From NCBI GenBank assembly GCA_022113835.1, contig JAILWY010000002.1:7604501-7668500 (forward strand): a stretch of DNA of 64,000 bases. Direction: 5' to 3'. This document shows, piece by piece, positions 24,201 through 36,900 of the stretch. The position numbers and the translations under genes were made by a program. The stretch comes from Atopsyche davidsoni. Lineage: Eukaryota; Arthropoda; Insecta; Trichoptera; Hydrobiosidae. The notes below the pieces were generated by a model that was not told the origin of the DNA, ran no database searches, and saw nothing but the letters and a program-made list of their open reading frames with translations. How positions within the stretch are numbered: the first letter of the stretch is position 1; every line of letters starts with the position of its first letter.

Positions 24201-27200
24201 TGGTGATGCATAATTTTTACATTTTGTTTTTGAGTTGGACACTGCGACATTTTTATTCTAAAATGTGGGTAGAAAACACAATTGACTTTAATTGTTGAAT
24301 AGATAATTAAAGTGCCATGTAACGAAGACAAGCAGCTACTAAAATCATTTGATTAGTATTTAAGAGGTTTGTGCCTATTCTTTCTGGGACACAGTAGTAT
24401 TATCCATGATTTGGACCAAATACCTCACATCTTTATCATATGCCAGACAAGACATTTATTTGATTACAAAATTAAATTATTGAGTGTGAACATGATCTAT
24501 TTTTATGAAAACCTTGTAAAATATTTGTTTTATAAAACACAGAATTTTCTTTACTTTTTAGGAGTTTCAAGAAAGCTTTCAACGATGTAGTTTTATCAAG
24601 AAGAGCAATTCGCAATATGAACACGCTTTACCCAGATGCCACTCGAGCTGAACTGGCTGCCGTGGACAATGTTTGCATCATCTGCCGGGAAGAAATGAAC
24701 TCTGGTTAGTAATCCATGTGCACATTCCATACAAATGAATAGTATTTTTAAAACCAACATTTATCGGCAAATTCAATTAAACTATATACAAATAAAAAAA
24801 TTAGTCTCCAGTGAAAATTGAATCTTTCATTGACCAATTAATAAAATCATTCACTGTTTCATTAATTGTTGGTAAATTATTCATTCCTTATAATGCATTT
24901 TAATTATTCTCTTAGCATTACTTGACTACAAATAATAATGATTGAATAATGAATTTGTTACTTAGACTATTTGTAACATGTTGATAATAATAACGAGTTA
25001 TTGGAATATATATTTTAAAATTATTTTAGTTATTTAAGCATTTCTTAAGGACTCATTATAATAGTTAAATTGAGAGTTGAAATAAATCCTATATGTAAAA
25101 TTCATTCAAAATCATTAGTAATGCAATAATCTTAATTTTCAGGTGCTAAGAAACTGCCATGCAACCACATATTCCATGCCGCATGTTTGCGTAGTTGGTT
25201 CCAACGACAGCAGACGTGTCCTACTTGCCGTCTCAACATCCTTCAAGGAGCCAGCCCGCCTGCACCACCCCCTGCTGCTGCGCCTCCGCCAGCTCCTGCC
25301 CCTCCTCTGAACCCTCTTGGTCCTAATGGGCCTATAGGCCCCATGGGCGGCGTCGGAGGAGTGCCCTTGGGAACCGCTGGCCCTGCTCCTGCTGGTCCCA
25401 TGGGACCGATGGCCCCTATGGGTCCAATGGGCCCCATGCCTAATTTTACCCGTACGTATCTTGTTGCAGTATGTAGCAACAGTAGTTCATAGGCTTCCCT
25501 ATTGAATTCCAATGAAAAGGGATCCGCCTGCACAATTTCTCTTTAGTAATGTTTATAATGATATATAAACTCAATGGGAGTAAATGAAATTTGTTAAGAA
25601 AGATTTTTATCTGAGTTGATCATATGATTATTTGTTTTGAATTAAAAAATCTCTGCTACTGTTTCATTTCTGAAAAAGAATCTTTGGGCATGTGAAATGC
25701 AAACAGAATTTTTTTAATAAAAATGATTACTCCATATTCAATAGATGCGAGAAGATTTGTTTTTAATTTATATATTTAAAAGGGAATTTTTGGTGTTCTC
25801 TTTATTTCGCTTATACACCCATACCTCGCTTTACGGCCTACATATGTTCCACGAAACTTGGCCGCTAAGCGAAACGCCGTACAACGAATCAATTATTCTA
25901 ATACAAATTCATACAAATTCAATGGGATCAGTTCCAAATTTGTTAAATATGTAACACTTTTTACACATTCTGGCCATATTTTTTTCCAAACATGGTTCAT
26001 TGTTGTTAATTTTAATTCCTTCCATGATTCACTGATGCTGTCAACAGCATCCTTGATGTTATAGTTTTTCCAAAATGTTTTAATTGAAGCTTTACCACCG
26101 GTTTCCCTTATAAGTTGTCGGAAAGTTCGGCGTAGGTAATATGCCTTAAAAGTGGCTATTGCACCCTGATCCATTGGTTGGATCAGAGCTGTTGTATTTT
26201 TCGGAAGGTACTCAATCATGACATCTTCAGATAGCTCGGATAAACTAGTAGGATGCCCTGGTGCATTATCCAAAATTAGCAAAGCCTTGTTGGTTAAGTT
26301 ATTGTCTCGCAAATATTTTTTCACTTCTGTACAAAAGTGATTTTTGAACCAATCCTCAAAAGTAGCTTTAGTCATCCAAGCTTTCTTGTTGGATTTCCAT
26401 ATGACGGGTAATTGATTTTTATTTAGTCCTTTAAGAGGCCTCGGATTTTCGGACAAATATATTAAAAGTGGTTTTAGCTTAAAATCACCCGCGCATTTGC
26501 ACCAAGTAGCAAAGTGAATCGTATTTAGACACCTTATAACCAGGCGTAGATTTTTCGGTTTTTGAAATGTACGTGCGATCAGGCATTCGCTTCCAATAAA
26601 GCCCTGTTTCGTCTACGTTAAACACTTATTCAGATTTATAACCACCTCTTTCAATAATTTCCTTTAAAATGTTGGGATATTCCTTAGATGCGGCCTCATT
26701 GGCGCTAGCTGCTTCACCTTTCATTTTCAAATTATGCAAATTAAATCTATTTTTGCACTTCTTGGTTGCTTAAACTAGCTTTTTCTAAAACAAGACCTAT
26801 ATAACTTTCGGATCTGGCATAGTGAAGTAGAATATTTAAAAGAAAGAGAATGTACAATTTTCCACATGTTTTGGTGAAGATATCTTTTTATAAATCAAAT
26901 ATGATGGAAATCGACCTAGTTCTATTAAACAGGTATCTTCAGAGAATCGATTAATCAATTTCATATTTTCAATATTTTTAACCCCATTTTAATATTTTAA
27001 ATAAAATACTTTTGCGATTTTTCCAAATGTTTAATTTTATTGGTATCACTTCGTTTGATAATGCAATATAATTAAACATGTGGAAAAATCACAAAAGTTT
27101 TATTTAAAATATTAATCAATTTCAATTTTGAATCTTTGAAGAGGGCTCTATTGCCGAGACTGAAATATCAGCACTTTAAAGAAGAAACATAAAATAATAC

Positions 27201-28808
27201 CCAAGAATATCATATTATTAATAACTGCAGCCTCCTGAACCTACGAACACATTTATCATTAATCCTTACCATTATGCAGACAGCATTACAACTCAAACAT
27301 CAGCCATTATAACCAGGCATTATTTTTAAAGAATACTCCAAGGTTTTATTTTCATTCAGGTTTTCATTTAAATTTTTTATTTATCTTAAAAAATTAATTG
27401 GCTATGGACTTCAGAACGAATGTATTTTTTTCGTTTTTCTAAAAATACATATTAGTCAATAGTTTGTCTTCACATTTCTATTCGATGTTGAGCTGTTCAA
27501 TGTGCTCACGGAATAGATATACTGACTTTAAATATTTATTTATTTTTGTATTCCTTTTAAAAACAATCAGCAATGATGGGGTTCCCATGGCCACCTCCAC
27601 CGATACCACCCAACTTGTCCACTTTCACTCCGGCTGAGCTATCTCGCATGGAGGGCAGAGACAGACAAAATGTTGAAGCAAGAATTCAGGTGACTGTCAC
27701 AAATATTAATTACATCTTATAACTTTTAAAAGCATCCTGATGTCTTTATTTTAATTGAAAAGTATTTACCAACAAAGACGTAAGGAGGATCGTAGGGTCC
27801 TGATAATTTACTTCTTTAGCTTTCAAATACTTGCACGAGTTACTCAACTTCATGTTCGATTGTGCTTCATGATATAGAATTTACTTTCTTTAGTGACTTA
27901 GCAATAAATTTGTCTTATATATGTTTTATGCTATCTTAACAATTTTACTATTCAAATTGATTTTGTTTGTTAATGATTTACATATTTCTCATTTTATTCC
28001 TGTCAATATTATTGATGTCTTAACGACATAAATAATTTTGTTCCAGTGTTTACGTAACATTCAATTGATGCTGGATGCGTCAGTGATGATGATGCAGCAA
28101 TACTCAGCTGTTGCTAACCGATTTCCTCCAATGCTGGATCCCCAAGATGTGGCCACCCAGACTGACGTGGGTACACCGGCTCCCGTTGAGCTTGCAAACG
28201 TCGAAATTACGCCTGCGCCTGCACCAGAGCAGACTCTTCCATCGTTGGATGAACCCAGTACATCTGGGACCTCGCAAAGTGAGCCTCTCCACGCAGCTGC
28301 AGATATTCTCTCCCAAGCCGAGAGTGGAGACACTGCTGCAAATCTGGAAGCTTTAGAAGAACAGCTTCTGGCAGAGCTGGCCGCTGAGACTGATGACTCG
28401 GGTGATGCCGCCCTCAGGTAATCTTACTGTTACATTTTGTATAGTAAATAAGTCAAAATAATTTAAATACATATGCGTGTCTATAAATGTAAATAAAAAA
28501 ATTAAAAATTTTTGCTTGTTACTTTTTGTATTGCAGTAATTTTCCCCAACAATACTCTTTTCCATCTATTTTTTTTTGCATTCTACCTCTTACAATTCCT
28601 TTTTAATTTATTTTAATTAAAATTAAGGAAAATAATAAAAGGTAGTTACAGCAAGAATGGCACAAAACAGTTTTATTTAAAGCAAAAGAATGTTATTATG
28701 ATTAATTATAATGTTTGCCATCTTCTCAGTGAGTTTGCACGCAACGAGGAGAAAGCTGCCGATGAGCTGAGACGCCGAAGGTTGCAGAAGTTCATCCAAG
28801 AGCAGTGA
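21260..28808 (+). CDS. sip3: HRD1/synoviolin ER-associated-degradation E3 ubiquitin ligase
   Basis: Membrane-embedded RING E3 ligase that forms the ER retrotranslocation channel and ubiquitinates misfolded proteins with SEL1L and Derlins. Exons: 21260-21388, 22050-22142, 22270-22422, 22898-23092, 23579-23763, 24562-24704, 25143-25451, 27571-27689, 28047-28417, 28730-28808. All junctions are in phase and give 591 residues, close to vertebrate SYVN1. The N-terminal multi-spanning region contains HAYYLKHQFYP-like AYYQKKQFYPSVVYITKS, GKLMRKVFFGQLRAAE and FHWLAEDRVD. A C3H2C3 RING follows at about residues 290-330 (CIICREE, CNHIFH, CPTC). A Pro/Gly/Met-rich low-complexity segment comes next, then an acidic stretch, and the protein ends in a short basic ELRRRRLQ helix. 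The intron 25452-27570 contains a Tigger fragment and a foldback repeat. A decayed copy of part of this gene lies at 17312-17551. Confidence 0.96.
25818..26830 (-). mobile_element. Broken Tigger/pogo DNA transposon in HRD1 intron
   Basis: The - strand encodes a DDE_1 transposase of the Tigger type. Visible in order are VDETGLYWKRMPD (first catalytic Asp), a frame change, LKPLLIYLSENPRPLKG, LPVIWKSNKKAWMTK, LILDNAPGH (second Asp) and QPMDQGAIATFK (third Asp). The longest open piece is 25893-26456. A terminal-repeat-like TACCTCGCTTTACGGCC sits at about 25818. The opposite terminus and the DNA-binding N terminus are missing or too decayed to place. It lies antisense in the intron between HRD1 exons 7 and 8. 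Confidence 0.85.
26991..27113. repeat. Foldback (inverted-repeat) element in HRD1 intron
   Basis: Two arms of about 45 bases, containing ATTTTAAATAAAA and TTTTTCCAAATGTTTAAT in one and the near-exact complement in the other, flank a short loop with TTCGTTTGATAATGC. This is the structure of a small MITE-like foldback. A related single arm occurs at 7393-7500. Confidence 0.7.
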
Positions 28809-30800
28809 ACTGCATCTCCTTCAGTCAGCGATGTCTAAATGTTTTTTATTATCACAAAAAAGGACTCATCAAATGTATGCTAAGTGACACCTGAAGTTGT
28901 ATACTGCGTTAAAGAAGTGTCGAGCAGTTTATTTTGATGTATAAAAGAAATGCGAGATCAGGGAATACCATCGAAAGTTTTCGTGCGAGTATATTTGGGT
29001 ATATCAGAATGTAACACCAGGCGCTTCTACTGTATCAGTTTATTTATTGAAGTATTAAAATAATAAAATATATTTTATTCGATACAAAAGTGTTCTCGAA
29101 GGCTACTTATTTTTCAAAATTCTTTTTATGTGGACCTATCGATGAGTGCTCAAAATAAATTTACTTAAAACAGAAAATTATAACTCGCAGTTATAAATAA
29201 ACGGAAAGAAACTTTAAAAACAGTTGATTTCCATACTAAACTAAATTTTTAAGATTTTAGTTTTTATTTACTATGCAGTGAAGAGTAGATCGATTTTCAT
29301 ATTGTAAATATTTGCTTATTTTACTGTTGCTTCATATTTTCAATGCATCTGAAATAAAAGTATTTTTTTTTTTTGGTTATATTTAAATTCTGGCTTTTTT
29401 TTCATGCAAAATTCTATTTAACTATTAATATCTAGTCAATGGCAGTGTTGAGAATTCATTAAATAATATTTTTTATTTCTGCTGTTTATTTATGAAAATC
29501 GTCATTTTGTATCAATACAATAAAATGTAATGAAAATATTTGATAAATTTCCACACATGATATCAAGTGAATGATATTAAAACAATTATTTAAGAACACA
29601 TTTTACTATTTATTATTAATGATGTTTATAATAATCATGTAATCTAGGGAAGACTACTCCATGTTTCAGTTTTTACCCATTCCAAAAAATAACATATCTT
29701 TACTCAATCTTATTTTGGTCATATTAAAAAAATAATAAGTTATAACACTTTATCTTTTGCTACCGATAATGTTCAATGGCAATCTGGTAAAGCTATGGAA
29801 GAAAAGAGACTAAAGCCCTCTACACACGTCGCGACAAATCTTCCAATTAGCCAATAGCATCTTAATTTGCGTTGTTCACTTCGACAAACCAAAAAAACAA
29901 TATTGGCTGATTGAAAATTAGTCGCTTTGTGTGGAGCTGGGTTTGAAATTAAAATTTATATTCAATGTGATTCTCATATCAAGCCAAACTCTTTTGTAAA
30001 AGTAAATAAACAATTCCATTTTAATGTGTTTTTATTGTTACCAAAATTTAATTGATTTGTATAGAATGTTATTTATTGGAAATTTCTTGTATTGAGCACC
30101 ATGTTCAAGCACAGTGAAAAAAGGATGATACTTTCGCAGCGCTTCTTTCTATAAATTATTTTTTTAAGTCTACAAGAAATATATCAGCAAAAAAATATAT
30201 TCAAAACATCATGATAAAACTGATTTAACACGCAAACCAATGAAAATGAAATAATAATGAATAAATGAAAATCCAAATATTACACATATGAATGTCCATT
30301 TATTCATAACAGTTTTTAAAGTTATATCCAGTTGACATTTACTGTGAGGTTTAGATTCCGTAAGGGTTGGCTGTTATGTTATAATTCAAATACTTGCTCG
30401 TCATGATTAGTGGCTTTCTTGGCGTCATCCTCGTTGCATTATTCTCGTTCTTTTTTTATGTGAATCCGTTTCTATTTTGATACCTACGATGTCTTAATTT
30501 ATTTTTCAAAGAGATTAAGATTTTACTCCAAGGATTTATTTAGCTTATGTTTTGTTATAAAAACCAAACCAAAGAATGTTATGAAAAAAAGATATCGAGT
30601 ATGTCATTTTCATTTCACTTAGTTTCTGGACACTACGCATCTCTTCATCGATTCCCGACGCCTGACATAACGAAATTATAAAACAACGATAATCAAAGAG
30701 TTTAAAGTTGTTTTGTCGTTTTTATTTAAATAATTCACACTCACATTTAAAATCCTAATTTTATTTTCATGTTTAATTTACAATAATTTATTGATTAGTA
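28809..30800. other. 3' flank of HRD1 and convergent intergenic sequence
   Basis: Contains the HRD1 3' UTR, with several AATAAA-type signals (for example near 29060 and 29150), and then the 3' flank of mRpL37, which is transcribed toward it. No further gene is seen. An inverted-repeat element at 29815-29941 is listed separately. Confidence 0.6.
29815..29941. repeat. MITE-like inverted-repeat element
   Basis: The left end, about CCCTCTACACACGTCGCGAC continuing to CCAATTAGCCAATA, pairs with the complement of the right end, TATTGGCTGATTGAAAATTA plus GTCGCTTTGTGTGGAG. The arms are about 42 bases with roughly 70 percent identity around a short centre. It looks like an old non-autonomous DNA transposon. 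Confidence 0.65.
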
Positions 30801-32850
30801 TTAATTATTCATGTATAAAGCATTAAGGTAATTGATTACTTGAGGGTTGTACCCGGTTAGCGTAGGTCTCGCACTTGTGTAATTGCACGTCTCGAAAAGT
30901 TCCAGGTGCGGACGTGAGTACCACACATTCTTCAAGCCGTCAGTGCCATCGAGATTAAGAGTGTTGAGTTGAAAAACACCCAAATGAAATTTGCCTCCCT
31001 CGACTTGCACGCACTGCACTGTTACAGGTTTAGGCAAAGACTCTACATTCTCCTAAAACAATCAATAGGTTAGAATTCAACAGAATTGTATATTAAATCA
31101 GTTTTAATGCAGTACTTTGTAATAATACTGAATTTACTGGTTTAGATTGTGTTGGTTTATATTATATATTAAAAATATTCTTACACCGTATAACGTCTTG
31201 GCATAGGCTGCTGCAGTGGAGAAACTATGCAGCAAGGCTCTTCCTTTAATTTGTTCTTCAGTTACTTCAGTTGCATACAAGTTGGATACCTTTGATCTGT
31301 TGAAATGTATGAATGACGTGTGAGGGTGGATTTTCTCAGAAGTCTTTTTTAATGCTGAAAAAAATGTGAAAATAATCTCTTGAAAAAATTATTGAATATT
31401 TAAACATTGAAATCATATTTTATTTTCTGAAATATATAAAACCAAGGCTCAAAAATCACCAATATGTATTGGATAAAAAAGCAAGAAGCAGTTATGAATA
31501 ACTTTGACAATTTAAATTATGAGTCAAATAATGTGCGCTGCTTTTACATTGACCAATAAAAATTAAATATAACCAAATGTCGAAAGTAAAGTATTTTATC
31601 AATTGGAGACACCAATAATCTGACTTATCCTGAATAAAGATTGATTTATTTTATAAAATTAGTATTATATTTTAGTTGTTAATTATTGGTGTACAATTAT
31701 GTACGAGTAGAATGATTTACAACACGGTTAGTATTGTTGTAATTCACATTTATTTTCTAATCAAAACAATTGCAAGTATTTAGAAAGTAAAATATGTTTA
31801 AATAGAAAAAAATTATATGCTTACGATATATATCTGCAAAATTATAAAAAGATTCCTTAGGTATTGTGACAGTGTGCTTGATGGGGTATAAATTAGGAAG
31901 CATTTCATTTTCTGTGCTCTCTACGGCATGCAAAGCTGGCTTCATGGGTGTGTCGGAAGTCAATAACAGATTGGAAACATTTTTCAGCTGAATCAGATCT
32001 CCATCTTTCTCGAAGGAAGTGACTATGTCCACGTCATATGTGCTCAGTTTGTTTTTTGATTTTCCATTTGAGTTCCTCTCCAAAATATTTACCAATTTAA
32101 AGGTCGTAAGTAAGCTGTAACATAAAATATTAAAATACTTATGATCCACCAATAAAAACTTCGACTTATGGACGGAATTACAATTTGGAACATTGTCTAG
32201 GATCTAGGTTGACAAAGTATTTTTTTTATTTACTTACTTTCTTCTGACATCTGTAATTCCTAGGTCTCTCTGAAAAGTAAAAGCAGGCCTTTCGGAATCT
32301 ATTCTTTTTGGAAGCTTATTTTGTTCACAGTCAAACACATTTGCTGATAAAATGGCTTTTTTCACTTGTTCGTGAATTTCAGAGGAGACTCCTTCTTCAG
32401 CAACCTGTTCAATGGATTCTGGAAGTGAGTTTGAAGAAGATATTGTTTTGGTCAAAACTTGTGCTTGCGTGAGCCCTTCAAGCAAGACATTGGTATCTAG
32501 CATTACATGGCATTGTCTCTCTTTCCACTCTGGGTGATTTCGGTCTAAAGGTAACGGCGAATCATAAAATCCGACTAATTGTAACCTAAAAATTAAATGT
32601 TGAAACTATATCATATGCGTGATGTTGATAAATCCCATATTGATAATCTACAATCAGAGAAGCAAAATACTTACTTGATCTTTTCACGGACAGGTTTCAC
32701 AAATTCGTTAGCGTCTAATACAGAAATTCCTTTAGATTTGAGATACTCTTCTGCTCCTGTTTCAAGAGGCACTCTTTTGCCCTGGGCTATCCAGTTCTTC
32801 CGAAACATAAACCCAATATGTTGGTGGCATAGTTTCTGAGTTAAACGCAT
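30801..32850 (-). CDS. mRpL37: Mitochondrial ribosomal protein L37 (mL37)
   Basis: Nuclear-encoded component of the large mitochondrial ribosomal subunit, specific to animals. Exons in gene order: 32850-32675, 32585-32238, 32114-31825, 31354-31185, 31052-30801. All junctions are in phase and give 411 residues, very close to mammalian MRPL37. Matching landmarks include CHVMLDTNVLLEGLTQAQVL near residue 90 (mammals have a C-x-LLEGVKQAL block there), a central YPIKHTVTIP segment, GRALLHSFSTAAAYAKTLYG, and FHLGVFQLNTLNLDGTDGLK followed by NVWYS. The first ATG at 32850 gives a basic N terminus (RLTQKLCHQHIGFMFRKNW) suited to mitochondrial import. It is convergent with HRD1. Confidence 0.92.
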
Positions 32851-33992
32851 TGTATGATTTCAATAATTACTATTAAATTGAGGCTTTGGAGGACAATAAA
32901 AAATACAAACAACCTCAAATCTCATTCAAGGCCTGTCTTCTGACGTTTATGACATGAAAGTATAGACAATATAGGCAATTGCTTAATCCATAGACAATTT
33001 TAGTATTTTTTTACGAATTTTCGTTATAAAAAAAAGGAACAAATAATAAAAATTAGAAATTCCAAATATATAAAGTGATAGATTTCGTATGAATTATAGT
33101 AACTGCTAAATTTTTTAAAAAAGGACAAAAATACATTTGGTCTTATTGAAAAATGTTCTCGCTCTAAAATAAAGCATTCATAAATCAAGTGCACAAATTT
33201 TATTGTTTTTTATAAATTGTTATCATATCTTAATAATTTCAATATTTTTTTCACAAAAATCTGACACTCAAATTATCTGGTTAATTACCTTACCATCTTT
33301 CTTAATTTATTTAGGTTACATACAATTTTAAAAATCAGAGGTTATCTATTCTAAGTGAAGAAAATATTAAGTATATCAAAAAAGTTTATACCTTTATTTT
33401 ACCAGTATCATATTTTAAGAATTAACCAGTGTACATTGTTATGCTATAATTATGAGTAGTACTACATTTTTTTAAAACCCTCTCTTTTCATGTTCGGTAG
33501 TTTGTTGCTGGAACTTTTTAATTTATCTAATTATAAAGGGACATCTTGTGTCTTTTTGATTTTAAGATCGTAAAATATAATGATTGCACAAAAAATATAT
33601 AAAATTTATAAAACAATACTGAGTGACTTAATTGCATTACTATGTAAATTTGACTAATATTGGTGAACAATTGCACATTTTGACTTATTCATAATATATT
33701 TTATTTTAACTTTGATTGTAAAAACAAATATATTTTCTATCGATTATCTTTGTGTTAGCTAACACTTTATGATGACAAATTAATTTTAGTCGTCTTTATA
33801 TCTAAATAAGGTAATATTTTACAATAAATATAATACAAAATCAATTAAAATTATTATGCACAGTCTATCAGTCTTTTCATTTTATAGTCACTTTATTCTA
33901 ATGTATAAATTCTACGTAGGAAGTGTAATATCCAGGTAAATCTACTTGGAGATAAATTCAATATAATATTTTGAAACACGAAGCTTTCACAG
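32851..33992. other. Intergenic sequence upstream of mRpL37
   Basis: AT-rich sequence between the start of mRpL37 and the 3' end of the DM4/12-like gene, both on -. It should contain the mRpL37 promoter and the other gene's 3' UTR. No ORF or repeat that I can support. Confidence 0.5.
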
Positions 33993-36900
33993 TTAATCAG
34001 AAAATATTTTGGAAGAGAACATTTTGGCCATATTTTGTAGAGCAGTTTGGCTGATCTTACACTGAGGATACTTGACAGAGCAATTCTCTCCGCCATATCC
34101 AGCAGTGATGGCTTCAGACAATGATGTACCTTGGAGAATTCCTAGTACCCAGTCGTTGCTAAAAATACACGAAAATGTATTATCCACTCTACTTCTTCAA
34201 CCGCTATAAAAAAATACAATCGTTGAATGAGTATTTATATATCATTACCTAGCCAGTCCATCAACTATCTTGTCAGAACTATTAGGCGTAGTGGCTTCTG
34301 TTGCCTTCTTTACCAGCGTGCACACGGCGCGTTGGGTGCACGCCCCGGCTGGCATGCCATGTTCTCCCAGGGCACGTTCTAATTGCACCAAGGGAGACAT
34401 CCCATCACCTAAAACATTATTTAAAATAGCTAAAGCATCAATGTGCACTCTAGAAAAAAATGGGCATTAGAAAAGAGAATCCTGAAGTGAAAATGATTTC
34501 ATACATTTAACCGCCAATGGAACTATTCAGTTATTTATTTTACATGAACCTCGTCCAATTAGCAATTAAATGAAGCAAGGGCCAAAAAGTTACTGATATA
34601 ATATAATAATAATAGATTGATTGATTTTACAGAGAGCTATTTAGTTGAAGACTTTCATCTTCCCCATGCCATCATTATTACGAGAGGAAAAATTAAACTT
34701 TCTTTCTACCACTTCTTTTCGATATGTTCGCAGATCTCCTGGCAAGAGTGCAGAAGAAATCAATGAAAATAGGAGGTGAGATTTTAATAGGATGATTTAA
34801 TTTGAATCATTCATCGTAAAGATATTTATTTTCAAGAAAAAAAAAACCAATGTTATTTGTGAATTTAGAGTTAAAGAATATGCTTTTGTTTACAAGACAA
34901 AAGCTGGTTTGTCATGAAATTTTCAATTTATTATTTAATTGATTGAATTAATTAGTAATTCGGTTGCTAACAATTTTGAAAAAAATTAAAAGTGTTTTAT
35001 TATTATTTCTATAGGAGACCTTTGAGAAAGTAAGTCAAATGTATTATTCTTTAGTAAGACACACTTTTGCCATTTAATATAAGTTCTACAAACAATTAAA
35101 GCTGGGAATCTTTGAGTTTTTTTTATAGAATCCTTTGAAGATTTTTTGATATCCATCATTGGAGATATTCAATGGAAACTAATAGAGCTTAATTGATATA
35201 CAAACATCAAAAATCTTTCAACAGGTCTTGAATGGAGAACCTCTTTCGTATTGAATTTTACATTAACAAAGTCACGATTAAATCTAATGAGGATGAAAAG
35301 TCGACTAAAAAACAGTCAGTACAGGTAGATTTCGGAAAACTTGCATCCTTTGTGATAAAGCAAAATGACTTTGAAATTGAAGAAACATTAGAAAGTGGAC
35401 CAGTATCAGAAGTCAAGAGTAAAAGTAACAAGTTAAAAACTCCAGAAATCGAGGAAAAAAATGAAATCAGATTAGAAACTTCAGAAAATTCATTAGAAGA
35501 GAAAAATACCGATGATGAAAATATATTTGATGGAGGAGCTTCATTGATTTTTTCCAGCAATCCTGAAATTCTCAAGCAGAACTTTAGGTTATTTCCTTTG
35601 GAGTTATCAGTATGGAACGACGACGAAGGTGAAAAGAGGGCTTTGATTGGTACTACAAAGTTTATGTGGGATCCCAGATTTTTCGAGCTGGTAACCAATA
35701 GTGAAGGATGCGGGCAGCCCAAACCGCTCCTTATCAAGCAAGTGCAGCCATTGCGATCTGAAATGACCAGCTCTATCATAGGAGACATCACTTATTTCAT
35801 ACGCCTGACGGGATTCGGTAAGAACATATTTACTCGCTTTATGACAACCGTGCCAGGAGAAGAAGACTGCCTCGGTTTTAATATAAGATCTGTGGGAGGC
35901 AATACTTCACTTAAATGCGAACGATATGGAAAACTGAGTAACACCAAAGATATTTTGACAATTAATGCTATTTATGAAGCTATTGAAATAGAGGATCCTG
36001 AGGTTGTGGCGGCGAGAAAACGAAAAGAGCAAATCAGTATGGACTTGGCAGACGCTGGCTTAGAGGGAGTAATGTTTGTTGTTGGAAATGAAAAAGAACA
36101 TGATTATTCCGTTCCCCCTGACTTTAAGAGTCCTTGCGGAAATGCAAATTGCAAGTTGACTGAAATGATTAAGCTGTACCTTGCTCAACAGCAGGAAGCT
36201 GGGAATTCGCTCCCACCCCCGAAGAGTATGGTGGAAATGATAGGAGTTTCCAGATTGAGACCGAAGAAACCGAATACTGATAAAGAAAACCGAAAACTCT
36301 TTGAGGAACTCATCCGCACGGTGGGTTGTTGTTGCATGGACAAAACACCTGAAGAGAATGTTTGCGGAGCAAATGACGGAAACGCATCTTATTTTTGCAA
36401 AGTGGAGGCGAAGACATCCTACGTGATGTGCGACACGTGTGGAGGAGTATCTTTGACTGGAAAAACATGTTCAGCCATGAAACCATCAGCAGCAGTGAAT
36501 AATGAGTGTGGCTGTGCATTGCCTAAATTTAATATCGATGATTTGGACAGAGAGCAGCATCCCCCGGTGTATGGACCACTAGCCGATCAGGCAGGCTGGT
36601 GCAACAAGGACCCCCTGCTACAGCAGTACCTGTACAGTGGATTGTCTAGAATGATATCATGTGCCAGAAAAGATCACAAGAAATACTGTCCAGATTTTCA
36701 ACACAAGCAAGCCTGTCCAGTTCACAACCCATCTAGCAATAATAAATGGAACGTATCTTGCACGGCTTGTAAAAAACCAAAATGATAGTTAACATTGCAA
36801 ACACAATGAAATCGATCAAATTATTGGGAGATCAGAACAGTTTTTAAAAAAACTTTGTTATATTGTTACCACTTATTTAGTGTGTGTTGAGATTTCAAAA

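Noticed and set aside
25243..25533. - strand ORF rich in Gly/Pro/Met
   Set aside because: Mirror of the Pro/Gly/Met-rich segment encoded by HRD1 exon 7.
25893..26456. Functional protein-coding gene inside the HRD1 intron
   Set aside because: It is the C-terminal part of a Tigger transposase. Upstream motifs continue in another frame and the N terminus is missing, so it is a transposon relic.
35258..35791. 177-codon - strand ORF
   Set aside because: Antisense shadow of the 517-residue + strand gene, with Ser/Leu/Phe composition typical of such shadows.
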